Shown here: positions 1-9,577 of the stretch, in pieces
Numbering within the stretch: position 1 is the stretch's first letter
How the letters are laid out: every line of letters begins with the position of its first letter
DNA from: Streptomyces sp. NBC_00377
GTDB lineage: Bacteria; Actinomycetota; Actinomycetes; Streptomycetales; Streptomycetaceae
NCBI RefSeq assembly: GCF_036075115.1
Contig: NZ_CP107958.1
Span: 7,502,001 to 7,566,000, forward strand
DNA length: 64,000 bases
Direction: 5' to 3'
Made by a program: the position numbers and the translations under genes
The notes under the pieces: model-generated
Database searches by the model: none
What the model was told of the DNA's origin: nothing
What the model saw: the letters and a program-made list of their open reading frames with translations, nothing else

Positions 1-185
1 CGCGGGCAGCCCATCACCACCCGGAACTCCGGGAACGGTCGATGGGCAACTCGCGTGCTGCACGTATGTGCCCAGATCAGGGGAGCGGCTGCCCGGCAGG
101 TTCCACGCGGACCCGGCGGGTTTCCCCGGCTGCGGATGCGACCTCCCTTAACCCTGACAAGCCGGAAACCAGGAAAGAGACACAC

Positions 186-800
186 GTGGCGAACCAGCCC
201 CGTCCCAAGGTCAAGAAGTCGCGTGCCCTCGGCATCGCGCTGACCCCGAAGGCCGTCAAGTACTTCGAGGCCCGCCCCTACCCGCCGGGCGAGCACGGCC
301 GCGGCCGCAAGCAGAACTCGGACTACAAGGTCCGTCTGCTCGAGAAGCAGCGTCTGCGCGCGCAGTACGACGTGTCCGAGCGCCAGCTCGTCCGCGCCTA
401 CGAGCGTGCCTCCAAGGTCCAGGGCAAGACCGGTGAGGCCCTGATCATCGAGCTCGAGCGCCGTCTCGACGCGCTGGTCCTGCGTTCGGGCATCGCCCGC
501 ACGATCTACCAGGCCCGCCAGATGGTCGTCCACGGCCACATCGAGGTCAACGGCCAGAAGGTCGACAAGCCGTCCTTCCGCGTCAAGCCGGACGACGTCG
601 TCATGGTCCGCGAGCGCAGCCGCAGCAAGACGCTGTTCGAGGTCTCCCGCGCCGGTGGCTTCGCCCCCGACGGCGAGACCCCGCGCTACCTCCAGGTGAA
701 CCTCGGCGCCCTGGCGTTCCGCCTGGACCGCGAGCCGAACCGCAAGGAGATCCCGGTCATCTGCGACGAGCAGCTCGTCGTCGAGTACTACGCCCGCTGA
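186..800 (+). CDS. rpsD: 30S ribosomal protein S4
   Basis: Primary 16S rRNA-binding protein that nucleates assembly of the 30S body. The 204-residue product from the GTG at 186 (MANQPRPKVKKSRALGIALT) has the usual length for actinobacterial S4. An AGGAAAGAGA ribosome-binding site lies just before it. The open frame runs further upstream, but those codons have no S4 similarity. The N-terminal domain is followed by the S4 RNA-binding fold at about residues 90-155 (RRLDALVLRSGIARTIYQAR), and the protein ends in VVEYYAR. In this lineage rpsD stands apart from the large ribosomal operons. Bases 1-185 look like its leader and promoter region; no other gene is visible there. Confidence 0.97.
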   Translation: MANQPRPKVKKSRALGIALTPKAVKYFEARPYPPGEHGRGRKQNSDYKVRLLEKQRLRAQYDVSERQLVRAYERASKVQGKTGEALIIELERRLDALVLRSGIARTIYQARQMVVHGHIEVNGQKVDKPSFRVKPDDVVMVRERSRSKTLFEVSRAGGFAPDGETPRYLQVNLGALAFRLDREPNRKEIPVICDEQLVVEYYAR

Positions 801-841
801 TCCTTCCCCGGATCGGTCCGCGGCGTCCCAGGACTCCGCGC

Positions 842-890
842 AAGGCCCGTCGTCCCCCTGCCCTTCCGGGCGGGCGGGACGGCGGGCCTT
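842..890 (+). terminator. Rho-independent-type hairpin after rpsD
   Basis: A 15-bp stem (842-856 against 876-890) with one G-U pair and a GC-rich loop lies about 40 bases after the rpsD stop. There is no T tract, as is common for Streptomyces terminators. Confidence 0.7.
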
Positions 891-975
891 CGCACACCCC
901 TAATCCGGTACGGACCGCCGGTGCCGGCGCGATAGGCTCGCCTTCAGACAGAGGTGTTCGTCAGACAGGGAGCGG

Positions 976-1425
976 GTGCACGCAGTGTCCGGTGGAGAGG
1001 TGGCCGGCATCCTGGTGGCCGTGTTCTGGGCGATCCTGGTCTCCTTCCTCGCCGTCGCACTGGCGAGGCTGGCCCAGACGCTCAAGGCGACCACCCGACT
1101 GGTCGCGGACGTGACCGAACAGGCCGTCCCGCTGCTGGCCGACGCCTCCGCGGCGGTGCGCTCCGCGCAGACCCAGATCGACCGGGTCGACGCGATCGCC
1201 ACCGACGTCCAGGAAGTCACGTCGAACGCCTCGGCACTGTCCACCACGGTCGCCTCCACCTTCGGCGGCCCTCTGGTGAAGGTCGCCGCCTTCGGCTACG
1301 GCGTACGCCGGGCCCTGGTCGGCCGCAAGGACGACGTGCCCGCCCGGGAACCCCGCAGGACCGTGATCGTGGGCCGTACGGTCTCCCGGCGGGAGAAGCG
1401 CAAACCCCGTGGAAAGAGGGACTGA
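976..1425 (+). CDS. DUF948-family membrane-anchored protein
   Basis: Small protein of 149 residues with one N-terminal membrane segment (VAGILVAVFWAILVSFLAVALARL, residues 9-32). A helical stretch follows (TLKATTRLVADVTEQAVPLLADASAAV), predicted as coiled coil, then a basic C-terminal tail rich in Arg and Lys. This is the DUF948 layout, a family of bacterial envelope proteins of unknown function. Translation may start at the GTG at 976 (GGGAG 4 bases upstream) or at the GTG at 985 (MSGGEVAGI). It precedes a second small protein and alaS at short spacing, so the three are probably cotranscribed. Confidence 0.8.
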   Translation: MHAVSGGEVAGILVAVFWAILVSFLAVALARLAQTLKATTRLVADVTEQAVPLLADASAAVRSAQTQIDRVDAIATDVQEVTSNASALSTTVASTFGGPLVKVAAFGYGVRRALVGRKDDVPAREPRRTVIVGRTVSRREKRKPRGKRD

Positions 1426-1433
1426 GACCAGCG

Positions 1434-1790
1434 ATGTTCCGCCGTACCTTCTGGTTCAGCACGGGCGTTGCCGCCGGTGTCTGGGCCACCACCAAGGTCA
1501 ACCGCAAGCTGAGGCAGCTGACCCCCGAGAGCCTGGCCGCGACCGCGGCCAACAAGGCGCTCGAGACGGGAGCGCGCCTCAAGGACCGCGCGGTGGGTTT
1601 CGCGCTCGACGTCCGCGACAACATGGCCCAGCGGGAGGCCGAACTGGGGGAGGCGCTGGGACTCCACGAGAACCCCGAACTCCCCGCGCCCAGGCGGTAT
1701 CCCGCCATCGAGAACAACCGCAGCACCCCCCAGTACCCCGAGCGCATCGACACCACGACGCACTCGCACAACCGGAATGAGGACCACTGA
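1434..1790 (+). CDS. small conserved actinobacterial protein (DUF6167-like)
   Basis: A 118-residue protein starting MFRRTFWFSTGVAAGVWATT. A short hydrophobic N-terminus (about residues 6-20) is followed by a charged amphipathic helix (KLRQLTPESLAATAANKALE) and a polar tail ending in THSHNRNEDH. I recognise it only as the small gene usually found just before alaS in Streptomyces. Function is unknown; a membrane-anchored helper of the preceding DUF948 protein is possible but unproven. Its TGA overlaps the alaS start as ATGA-type coupling (TGATG), so alaS translation is probably coupled to it. Confidence 0.7.
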   Translation: MFRRTFWFSTGVAAGVWATTKVNRKLRQLTPESLAATAANKALETGARLKDRAVGFALDVRDNMAQREAELGEALGLHENPELPAPRRYPAIENNRSTPQYPERIDTTTHSHNRNEDH

Positions 1791-4462
1791 TGGAGTCGGC
1801 CGAGATCCGCCGCCGCTGGCTGAGCTTCTACGAGGAGCGCGGGCACACCGTCGTGCCTTCGGCGTCGCTCATCGCGGACGACCCGACTCTGCTCCTGGTC
1901 CCCGCCGGCATGGTCCCCTTCAAGCCGTATTTCCTCGGCGAGGTCAAGCCCCCGTGGTCGCGCGCCACCAGCGTGCAGAAGTGCGTGCGGACGCCCGACA
2001 TCGAAGAGGTCGGCAAGACCACCCGCCACGGCACCTTCTTCCAGATGTGCGGCAACTTCTCCTTCGGCGACTACTTCAAGGAAGGCGCCATCAAGTACGC
2101 CTGGGAGCTGCTCACCACGCCCCAGGACAAGGGTGGTTACGGCCTGGAGCCGGAGAAGCTCTGGATCACCGTCTACAAGGACGACGACGAGGCCGAGCGC
2201 ATCTGGCACGACGTCGTCGGCGTGCCCAAGGAGCGCATCCAGCGCCTCGGCATGAAGGACAACTACTGGTCCATGGGCGTCCCCGGACCCTGCGGCCCCT
2301 GTTCCGAGATCAACTACGACCGCGGCCCCGAGTTCGGCGTCGAGGGCGGCCCCGCCGTCAACGACGAGCGGTACGTGGAGATCTGGAACCTGGTCTTCAT
2401 GCAGTACGAGCGCGGCCAGGGCATCGGCAAGGACAACTTCGAGATCCTGGGCGAACTGCCGAGCAAGAACATCGACACGGGCCTCGGCCTGGAGCGCCTC
2501 GCCATGATTCTGCAGGGCGTGCAGAACATGTACGAGATCGACACCTCCATGGCCGTCATCAAGAAGGCCACCGAGCTGACCGGCATCGAGTACGGCCGAG
2601 CCCACGACTCGGACGTCTCGCTGCGCGTGGTCACCGACCACATGCGCACCTCCGTGATGCTCATCGGCGACGGCGTCACCCCCGGCAACGAGGGCCGTGG
2701 TTACGTGCTGCGTCGCATCATGCGCCGCGCCGTCCGCAACATGCGGCTGCTCGGCGCCACCGGCCCGGTCGTCAAGGACCTCGTCGACACCGTGATCGCG
2801 ATGATGGGTCAGCAGTACCCCGAGCTCGTCACCGACCGCGAGCGCATCGAGAAGGTCGCCGTCGCCGAGGAGAACGCCTTCCTCAAGACGCTGAAGGCCG
2901 GCACCAACATCCTCGACACCGCCGTCACCGAGACCAAGGCCTCCGGTGGCCGCGTCCTCGCCGGCGACAAGGCCTTCCTCCTCCACGACACCTGGGGCTT
3001 CCCGATCGACCTCACCCTCGAGATGGCCGCCGAACAGGGGCTGTCCGTGGACGAGGACGGCTTCCGCCGCCTGATGAAGGAGCAGCGGGAACGGGCCAAG
3101 GCCGACGCCCAGTCCAAGAAGACCGGTCACGCCGGCGTGGGCGCCTATCGCGAGATCGCCGACCAGGCCGGAGCGACCGACTTCATCGGCTACACCGACA
3201 CCGAGGGCGAGTCCACGATCGTCGGCATCCTCGTGAACGGCGCCTCCTCGCCGGCCGCCACCGAGGGCGACGAGGTGGAGATCGTCCTCGACCGCACTCC
3301 GTTCTACGCCGAGGGCGGCGGCCAGATCGGCGACACCGGCCGTATCAGGGTGGACACCGGCGCCGTCATCGAGATCCGTGACACCCAGAAGCCGGTTCCC
3401 GGCGTGTACGTCCACAAGGGCGTCGTCCAGGTCGGCGAGGTCACGGTCGGCGCCAAGGCCCATGCCTCGATCGACCAGCGCCGCCGCACGGCCATCGCCC
3501 GCGCCCACTCGGCCACCCACCTCACCCACCAGGCGCTGCGCGACGCCCTCGGCCCGACGGCCGCCCAGGCCGGTTCGGAGAACCAGCCCGGCCGCTTCCG
3601 TTTCGACTTCGGCTCCCCGGCCGCCGTCCCGACGGCCGTGATGACCGACGTCGAGCAGAAGATCAACGAGGTGCTCGCCCGCGACCTGGACGTCCAGGCC
3701 GAGGTCATGGGCATCGACGAGGCCAAGAAGCAGGGCGCCATCGCCGAGTTCGGCGAGAAGTACGGCGAGCGCGTCCGGGTGGTGACCATCGGGGACTTCT
3801 CCAAGGAGCTGTGCGGTGGCACGCACGTGCACAACACCGCCCAGCTGGGGCTCGTGAAGCTGCTCGGCGAGTCGTCGATCGGCTCGGGTGTCCGCCGGAT
3901 CGAGGCCCTTGTCGGCGTCGACGCCTACAACTTCCTGGCCCGTGAGCACACGGTCGTCGCCCAGCTCCAGGAGCTGATCAAGGGCCGTCCGGAGGAGCTC
4001 CCGGAGAAGGTCTCCGCCATGCTCGGCAAGCTGAAGGACGCCGAGAAGGAGATCGAGAAGTTCCGCGCGGAGAAGGTCCTCCAGGCCGCCGCCGGACTTG
4101 CGGGGTCCGCCAAGGACGTCCGCGGTGTGGCCCTGGTCACCGGGCAGGTCCCGGACGGCACCACCCCCGACGACCTGCGCAGGCTCGTCCTCGACGTGCG
4201 CGGCCGCATCCAGGGCGGCCGGGCCGCCGTGGTCGCCCTGTTCACGGTGAACAACGGCAAGCCGCTGACGGTCATCGCCACCAACGAGGCGGCCCGTGAG
4301 CGCGGCCTGAAGGCCGGTGACCTGGTTCGTACGGCCGCCAAGACCCTCGGCGGCGGCGGTGGCGGCAAGCCGGACGTGGCCCAGGGCGGCGGCCAGAACC
4401 CGGCCGCCGTCGGTGAGGCCGTCGACGCCGTCGAGCGGCTCGTGGCGGAAACGGCCAAGTGA
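1790..4462 (+). CDS. alaS: alanyl-tRNA synthetase
   Basis: Class II synthetase charging tRNA-Ala, 890 residues and full length. The order is catalytic core, tRNA-binding region, editing domain and C-terminal C-Ala domain. Visible landmarks are the start ESAEIRRRWLSFYEERGHT, the class II motif region FFQMCGNFSFGDYFK, the editing-site zinc ligands HSATH (573-577) and the downstream CGGTH (675-679). A Gly-rich segment near the C-terminus (AAKTLGGGGGGKPDVAQGGG) is typical. The start ATG overlaps the preceding stop by two bases, and the stop overlaps ruvX. Gene order alaS-ruvX-mltG is conserved in actinobacteria. Confidence 0.98.
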   Translation: MESAEIRRRWLSFYEERGHTVVPSASLIADDPTLLLVPAGMVPFKPYFLGEVKPPWSRATSVQKCVRTPDIEEVGKTTRHGTFFQMCGNFSFGDYFKEGAIKYAWELLTTPQDKGGYGLEPEKLWITVYKDDDEAERIWHDVVGVPKERIQRLGMKDNYWSMGVPGPCGPCSEINYDRGPEFGVEGGPAVNDERYVEIWNLVFMQYERGQGIGKDNFEILGELPSKNIDTGLGLERLAMILQGVQNMYEIDTSMAVIKKATELTGIEYGRAHDSDVSLRVVTDHMRTSVMLIGDGVTPGNEGRGYVLRRIMRRAVRNMRLLGATGPVVKDLVDTVIAMMGQQYPELVTDRERIEKVAVAEENAFLKTLKAGTNILDTAVTETKASGGRVLAGDKAFLLHDTWGFPIDLTLEMAAEQGLSVDEDGFRRLMKEQRERAKADAQSKKTGHAGVGAYREIADQAGATDFIGYTDTEGESTIVGILVNGASSPAATEGDEVEIVLDRTPFYAEGGGQIGDTGRIRVDTGAVIEIRDTQKPVPGVYVHKGVVQVGEVTVGAKAHASIDQRRRTAIARAHSATHLTHQALRDALGPTAAQAGSENQPGRFRFDFGSPAAVPTAVMTDVEQKINEVLARDLDVQAEVMGIDEAKKQGAIAEFGEKYGERVRVVTIGDFSKELCGGTHVHNTAQLGLVKLLGESSIGSGVRRIEALVGVDAYNFLAREHTVVAQLQELIKGRPEELPEKVSAMLGKLKDAEKEIEKFRAEKVLQAAAGLAGSAKDVRGVALVTGQVPDGTTPDDLRRLVLDVRGRIQGGRAAVVALFTVNNGKPLTVIATNEAARERGLKAGDLVRTAAKTLGGGGGGKPDVAQGGGQNPAAVGEAVDAVERLVAETAK

Positions 4463-4935
4463 GCGAGCCGATGAGGAAGGGCCGTCGACTCGCGATCGAC
4501 GTCGGGGACGCCCGGATCGGGGTCGCCTCGTGCGACCCCGACGGGATCCTCGCCACTCCGGTGGAGACGGTTCCGGGCCGGGACGTCCCCGCGGCTCACC
4601 GCCGGCTCGGACAGCTGGTCGAGGAGTACGAACCGATCGAGGTCGTCGTCGGCCTGCCTCGCTCCCTCAACGGGGGCGAGGGGCCCGCCGCGGTGAAGGT
4701 GCGAGGCTTCGCCCAGGAGCTGGCGAACAAAATCGCTCCCGTATCCGTACGTCTGGTGGACGAGCGGATGACGACCGTGACGGCCGGTCAAGGACTGCGC
4801 GCCTCAGGCGTGAAGTCCAAGAAGGGCCGCTCGGTGATCGACCAGGCGGCCGCCGTGATCATCCTCCAACAGGCGCTGGAATCCGAACGGGTGTCAGGCA
4901 AAGCACCGGGCGAGGGCGTCGAAGTGGTCATCTGA
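4459..4935 (+). CDS. ruvX: Holliday junction resolvase-like / pre-16S rRNA nuclease YqgF
   Basis: RNase H-fold protein of 158 residues. The YqgF/RuvX family is required for maturation of the 16S rRNA 5' end and has been proposed as an alternative Holliday junction resolvase. Hallmarks are the N-terminal acidic motif AIDVGDARIGVA, the glycine-rich VVVGLPRSLNGGEG, and VDERMTTVTA and IDQAAAVIILQ near the C-terminus. The GTG start overlaps the alaS TGA (GTGA), indicating translational coupling. Confidence 0.93.
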   Translation: MSEPMRKGRRLAIDVGDARIGVASCDPDGILATPVETVPGRDVPAAHRRLGQLVEEYEPIEVVVGLPRSLNGGEGPAAVKVRGFAQELANKIAPVSVRLVDERMTTVTAGQGLRASGVKSKKGRSVIDQAAAVIILQQALESERVSGKAPGEGVEVVI

Positions 4936-5059
4936 TCGCGATACGGTAACGTTCCGCGCGATGCGGCGGTGTTCGAACAGCGGCCGCACAGAGAGAGACG
5001 GAAACGGTGACGGGCCTGACAAAGCCGCGTGATCGCCGCCTCGCGGCTCTAGGGGATCG

Positions 5060-6865
5060 ATGACTGAGTATGGCCGGGGCCCTGGCTCCGAACCGTGGCA
5101 TCCGGAGGACCCGTTGTACGGGGACGGCGGATGGGAAGGGCAGCAGGCCCCCACGGGCCAGCAGCCTGCCTACGGTGGCCGGCCACAGCACCACCCCTAC
5201 CCGCAGCAGCAGTCGCAGCAGTCGCAGGGGTCGGAGTACGGCGACTGGGGTCAGGGACAGGCGCAGCAGTACGACCAGCAGCAGTACGAGCAGCAGCAGT
5301 ACGGCGGCCAGCAGTACGACCCGCAGTACCAGGGTTACGACCAGCAGCAGTACGCCCACCAGGACCCGCAGGACCCGCAGTCCTATCAGCAGGGGTACGA
5401 GGGATACCAGGAGGGCGGCTGGGACGGCACGGGCTCGCATGCCCACGTTCCGTACGCGGCCGACCCCGGCGACCCCTACGGCCAGCAGGCCGCGGCCTAC
5501 GGCGCCGAGCAGCCGGACTTCTACGGCACTCCCGACGCGTATCCGCCGCCGGAGCCGCCCGCCCGGCGGCGCGCCGAGCCCGGACCGGACCCGGTGCAGG
5601 AGCCGGTGGAGGAACCCGACCCGCAGTCCGAGCGGAATCCCGACTGGGATCCCGGACCCGACCAGGGGGAGCACGCCTTCTTCGCCGGCGGCGGGGCCGC
5701 GGACGACGAGGAGGACGACGAGCCGGAGGGCCGCGGAAACCGGCGGGGCCGGGGCGGCAAGGGCACCAAGAACAAGAACAAGAAGAAGGGCCGCAACGGC
5801 TGCGCCTGCCTGGTGGTCGTGCTGGTGTTCGGCGGCGGCATCGCAGGCGTCGGCTACTTCGGCTACGACTACTACAAGAATCGTTACGGCTCGGCTCCGG
5901 ACTACGCGGGCGCGGGCACCGGCCAGAACGTGAGCGTGGAGGTGCCCAAGGGCTCCGGCGGCGCCGCCATCGGCCGACTTCTGAAGGACGCCGGCGTCGT
6001 CAAGAGCGTCGACGCGTTCGTCTCGGCGTTCACGAACAATCCCGAAGCCGACGGTATTCAGGCGGGCGCGTACATCCTGAAGAAGGAGATGTCCGCGAAG
6101 AGCGCCGTGGCGATGATGCTCGACCCCAAGAGCCAGGCCAACGTGATGGTCACTCCGGGGCAGCGGAACGTGGCCGTCTACAAGGTCATCGACACCAAAC
6201 TCGGGCTGACCGCCGGCACCACCAGGCAGGTGGCGGAGAAGCAGTACGCGACGCTCGGACTGCCCAAATGGGCGAACGACAACGACGAGATCAAGGACCC
6301 GCTGGAGGGCTTCCTCTTCCCGGGCACGTACGGCGCGGCCAAGGGCATGAAGCCGGAGGCGGTCCTGAAGTCGATGGTCGCCCACGCCAACGAGGTGTAC
6401 GGCGAGTACGACTTCGTGGCCAAGGCCAAGGCGCTCAAGCTCGAGAACCCGCTTCAGGTCATCACGGTCGCCAGCCTGGTCCAGGCCGAGGGCAAGACGC
6501 ACGACGACTACCGCAAGATGGCCGAGGTCGTCTACAACCGGCTCAAGCCGACGAACGACCAGACCAACCAACTGCTCCAGTTCGACTCGACCTTCAACTA
6601 CCTGAAGGGCGAAAGCAAGATCCACATCAGCGAGTCCGAGATCAACAGCAACAAGGACCCGTACAACACCTACACCAACAGGGGCCTGCCGCCCGGCCCG
6701 ATCGGGAATCCCGGCGAGGACGCGCTGAAGGCCACGATGAATCCGACCGCCGACGGCTGGATCTACTTCGTGGCGACCGACGGCGAGAGCAACACCGAAT
6801 TCGCCAAGACCTACGCGGAATTCAAGCGACTCAAGGAAAAGTTCGATGCCAGCACGGGCAACTGA
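5060..6865 (+). CDS. mltG: endolytic transglycosylase MltG (YceG-like)
   Basis: Membrane-anchored lytic transglycosylase that cuts nascent glycan strands and sets peptidoglycan chain length. The first ~240 residues are a low-complexity cytoplasmic region, first rich in Gln and Tyr (QQQYEQQQYGGQQYDPQY), then Pro/Glu and basic. One transmembrane helix follows (about 249-272, CACLVVVLVFGGGIAGVGYF). The extracytoplasmic part holds the YceG domain, with predicted catalytic Glu477 in SLVQAEGKTHDDY and the typical VVYNRL and LPPGPIGNPG motifs. At 601 residues it is longer than enterobacterial MltG because of the Gln-rich extension. It overlaps aroE by 20 bases. Confidence 0.93.
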   Translation: MTEYGRGPGSEPWHPEDPLYGDGGWEGQQAPTGQQPAYGGRPQHHPYPQQQSQQSQGSEYGDWGQGQAQQYDQQQYEQQQYGGQQYDPQYQGYDQQQYAHQDPQDPQSYQQGYEGYQEGGWDGTGSHAHVPYAADPGDPYGQQAAAYGAEQPDFYGTPDAYPPPEPPARRRAEPGPDPVQEPVEEPDPQSERNPDWDPGPDQGEHAFFAGGGAADDEEDDEPEGRGNRRGRGGKGTKNKNKKKGRNGCACLVVVLVFGGGIAGVGYFGYDYYKNRYGSAPDYAGAGTGQNVSVEVPKGSGGAAIGRLLKDAGVVKSVDAFVSAFTNNPEADGIQAGAYILKKEMSAKSAVAMMLDPKSQANVMVTPGQRNVAVYKVIDTKLGLTAGTTRQVAEKQYATLGLPKWANDNDEIKDPLEGFLFPGTYGAAKGMKPEAVLKSMVAHANEVYGEYDFVAKAKALKLENPLQVITVASLVQAEGKTHDDYRKMAEVVYNRLKPTNDQTNQLLQFDSTFNYLKGESKIHISESEINSNKDPYNTYTNRGLPPGPIGNPGEDALKATMNPTADGWIYFVATDGESNTEFAKTYAEFKRLKEKFDASTGN

Positions 6866-7703
6866 CGCCCGCCGGGCCGCCGTACTCGGCAGCCCCATCG
6901 CCCACTCCCTCTCCCCGGTGCTGCACCGCGCCGCGTACGAGGCGCTGGAACTCGTCGGCTGGACGTACGACCGCTTCGACGTCGACGAGGAGGCGCTGCC
7001 CGCCTTCCTCGACGGGCTCGGCGCCGAGTGGGCCGGCCTGTCGCTGACGATGCCGCTGAAGCGGGCGGTCATCCCGCTGCTCGACGAGGTGAGCGAGACG
7101 GCCGCCTCCGTGGAGGCGGTCAACACCCTCGTCCTCACCGAGGACGGCCGCCGGCTCGGCGACAACACCGACATCCCCGGCATGGTCGCGGCCCTGCGCG
7201 AGCGCGGCGTCGAACAGGTCGACTCGGCCGCGATCCTCGGCGCCGGCGCCACCGCGTCCTCCGCCCTGGCCGCCCTGGCCAGGGTCTGCACCGGCGAGAT
7301 CGTCGCGTACGTGCGCGGAGCGGCCCGCGCCGCCGAGATGCGGCGGTGGGGCGAGCGGCTCGACACGGAGGTCCGGATCGCCGACTGGGCGGACGCCGCC
7401 GACGCGCTGCGCTTCCCGCTGGTCGTCGCCACCACCCCGGCCGGCGCCACGGACGCCCTCGCCCTCTCGGTGCCGGAGCGGCCCGCCACCCTCTTCGACG
7501 TGCTCTACGACCCCTGGCCCACCGAGTTGGCCGCCCGCTGGTCGATGTTCGGCGGCGCCGTGGTCAGCGGCCTCGACCTGCTCGTGCACCAGGCGGTCCT
7601 CCAGGTGGAGCAGATGACCGGCCGCGCCCCGGCGCCGGTGGAAGCCATGCGCACGGCGGGCGAGCACGCCCTCGCCGCCCGCACGGCCCCGCACCACCCG
7701 TAA
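6846..7703 (+). CDS. aroE: shikimate dehydrogenase
   Basis: Fourth step of the shikimate pathway: NADPH-dependent reduction of 3-dehydroshikimate to shikimate. The 285-residue protein shows the substrate-binding start AVLGSPIAHSLSPVLHRAAY, the catalytic lysine K72 in SLTMPLKRAV and catalytic Asp109 in DNTDIPGM. A Rossmann segment (AILGAGATASSALAAL) and the C-terminal GLDLLVHQAVLQVEQMTG complete it. It starts inside the 3' end of mltG and lies 177 bases before aroC, so it joins the aro cluster although aroC may have its own promoter. Confidence 0.95.
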   Translation: MPARATDARRAAVLGSPIAHSLSPVLHRAAYEALELVGWTYDRFDVDEEALPAFLDGLGAEWAGLSLTMPLKRAVIPLLDEVSETAASVEAVNTLVLTEDGRRLGDNTDIPGMVAALRERGVEQVDSAAILGAGATASSALAALARVCTGEIVAYVRGAARAAEMRRWGERLDTEVRIADWADAADALRFPLVVATTPAGATDALALSVPERPATLFDVLYDPWPTELAARWSMFGGAVVSGLDLLVHQAVLQVEQMTGRAPAPVEAMRTAGEHALAARTAPHHP

Positions 7704-7880
7704 GCGGCCCGTCCCCGGCCGCTGCCCGTCCGCTTGCTGGACCGGCGACCGGTTCGGGGGCCGGGACGTGGGAGGATCGTAGGTGGCGGGCCAGGGCCGC
7801 GCACCCGGTCACGCCGACGCCGTACGCGAAGGACGCGCGTGCGCAGAGCAGTACCAGGGCGCGAGCACTGAGGAGCATCG

Positions 7881-9065
7881 TTGAGCAGGCTGCGTTGGCT
7901 GACCGCGGGGGAGTCCCACGGTCCCGCACTTGTCGCGACGCTGGAGGGCCTTCCCGCCGGCGTGCCGATCACCACGGAGATGGTCGCGGACCACCTCGCG
8001 CGGCGGCGGCTCGGTTATGGGCGTGGCGCGCGGATGAAGTTCGAGCGTGACGAGGTCACCTTCCTCGGCGGTGTCCGGCACGGCCTGACCATGGGTTCTC
8101 CGGTGGCCGTGATGGTGGGCAACACGGAGTGGCCCAAGTGGGAGCAGGTGATGGCCGCCGACCCGGTCGATCCCGAGATTCTCGCCGGTCTGGCCCGCAA
8201 CGCCCCGCTCACCCGCCCGCGCCCCGGCCACGCCGATCTCGCCGGGATGCAGAAGTACGGCTTCGACGAGGCCCGGCCGATCCTGGAGCGCGCCTCCGCG
8301 CGGGAGACGGCCGCCCGGGTGGCGCTGGGCGCGGTGGCCCGGTCGTACCTCAAGGAGACGGCCGGCATCGAGATCGTCTCGCACGTGGTCGAGTTGGCCG
8401 CGGCCAAGGCGCCCTACGGGCTGTACCCGACCCCGGCCGACGTCGAGAAGCTGGACGCGGACCCGGTGCGCTGCCTGGACGCGGACGCCTCCAAGGCGAT
8501 GGTGGCCGAGATCGACCAGGCCCACAAGGACGGCGACACCCTCGGCGGCGTCGTCGAGGTCCTCGCCCACGACGTGCCGGTGGGCCTCGGCTCGCACGTG
8601 CACTGGGACCGTCGGCTGGACGCCCGGCTGGCGGCCGCCCTGATGGGCATCCAGGCGATCAAGGGCGTCGAGGTCGGCGACGGCTTCGACCTCGCGCGCG
8701 TGCCGGGTTCGAAGGCGCACGACGAGATCCTCGCCACCGGCGACGGGATCAGGCGCGCCTCAGGCCGCTCCGGAGGCACCGAGGGGGGCCTGACCACCGG
8801 CGAGCTGCTGCGCGTGCGTGCGGCGATGAAGCCGATCGCGACCGTGCCGCGGGCCCTGAAGACCGTGGACGTCGCCACCGGCGAGGCGACCCAGGCCCAC
8901 CACCAGCGCTCGGACGTGTGCGCGGTCCCGGCCGCCGGGATCGTCGCCGAGGCGATGGTCGCCCTGGTGCTCGCGGACGCGGTGGCGGAGAAGTTCGGCG
9001 GCGACAGCGTCCCCGAGACCCGTCGCAACGTGCGGTCGTACCTCGACAACCTCCACATCCGATGA
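7881..9065 (+). CDS. aroC: chorismate synthase
   Basis: Converts 5-enolpyruvylshikimate 3-phosphate to chorismate using reduced FMN, the last common step to aromatic amino acids and folate. The product has 394 residues. All three family signatures are present: LTAGESHGPALVATLEG at the N-terminus, RPGHADLAGMQKYG, and SGRSGGTEGGLTTG. The start is a TTG, supported by a GAGGAG ribosome-binding site and by the conserved N-terminus beginning at this codon. Its stop overlaps the aroK start (ATGA). Confidence 0.98.
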   Translation: MSRLRWLTAGESHGPALVATLEGLPAGVPITTEMVADHLARRRLGYGRGARMKFERDEVTFLGGVRHGLTMGSPVAVMVGNTEWPKWEQVMAADPVDPEILAGLARNAPLTRPRPGHADLAGMQKYGFDEARPILERASARETAARVALGAVARSYLKETAGIEIVSHVVELAAAKAPYGLYPTPADVEKLDADPVRCLDADASKAMVAEIDQAHKDGDTLGGVVEVLAHDVPVGLGSHVHWDRRLDARLAAALMGIQAIKGVEVGDGFDLARVPGSKAHDEILATGDGIRRASGRSGGTEGGLTTGELLRVRAAMKPIATVPRALKTVDVATGEATQAHHQRSDVCAVPAAGIVAEAMVALVLADAVAEKFGGDSVPETRRNVRSYLDNLHIR

Positions 9066-9577
9066 GCGGGCCGCGGGTCGTCCTCGTGGGCCCGATGGGC
9101 GTCGGCAAGTCCACCGTCGGGCAGCTGCTCGCCGAGCGGCTCGGCGTCGCCTACCGGGACACCGACGACGACATCGTCGCCGAGCAGGACCGCAGCATCG
9201 CGGAGATCTTCGTCGACGAGGGCGAGGAGACCTTCCGCGCGATCGAGAAGGTGGCCGTACGGCGCGCCCTCGCCGAGCACGACGGCGTCCTGGCGCTCGG
9301 CGGCGGCTCGATCCTGGACGCGGACACCCGCGACCTGCTGGCCGGGCAGCGCGTGGTCTACCTGGCCATGGACGTCGAGGAAGCCGTCAAGCGCACCGGC
9401 CTCAACGCGGCCCGTCCGCTGCTCGCCGTCAACCCCCGCAAGCAGTGGCGCGAGCTGATGGAGGCCCGTCGCCATCTCTACGAGGGCGTCGCCACCGCGG
9501 TCGTGACCACGGACGGCCGCACGCCCGAAGAGGTCAGTCAAGTGGCCTTGGACGCTTTGGAGTTGAAGGAAGCATGA
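9062..9577 (+). CDS. aroK: shikimate kinase
   Basis: Phosphorylates shikimate with ATP, fifth step of the pathway. The 171-residue protein shows the Walker A motif GPMGVGKST (10-18), the shikimate-binding DTDDDI, the FRAIEK segment, the glycine-rich ALGGGSI, and the RPLL lid region. It is translationally coupled on both sides: ATGA overlap with aroC upstream and ATGA overlap with aroB downstream, giving an aroC-aroK-aroB block. Confidence 0.97.
   Translation: MSGPRVVLVGPMGVGKSTVGQLLAERLGVAYRDTDDDIVAEQDRSIAEIFVDEGEETFRAIEKVAVRRALAEHDGVLALGGGSILDADTRDLLAGQRVVYLAMDVEEAVKRTGLNAARPLLAVNPRKQWRELMEARRHLYEGVATAVVTTDGRTPEEVSQVALDALELKEA

Noticed and set aside
5190..5410. Repeats of CAGCAGTACG in mltG as CRISPR or microsatellite
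   Set aside because: They are in frame and encode the Gln/Tyr-rich N-terminus of MltG; there are no unique spacers.
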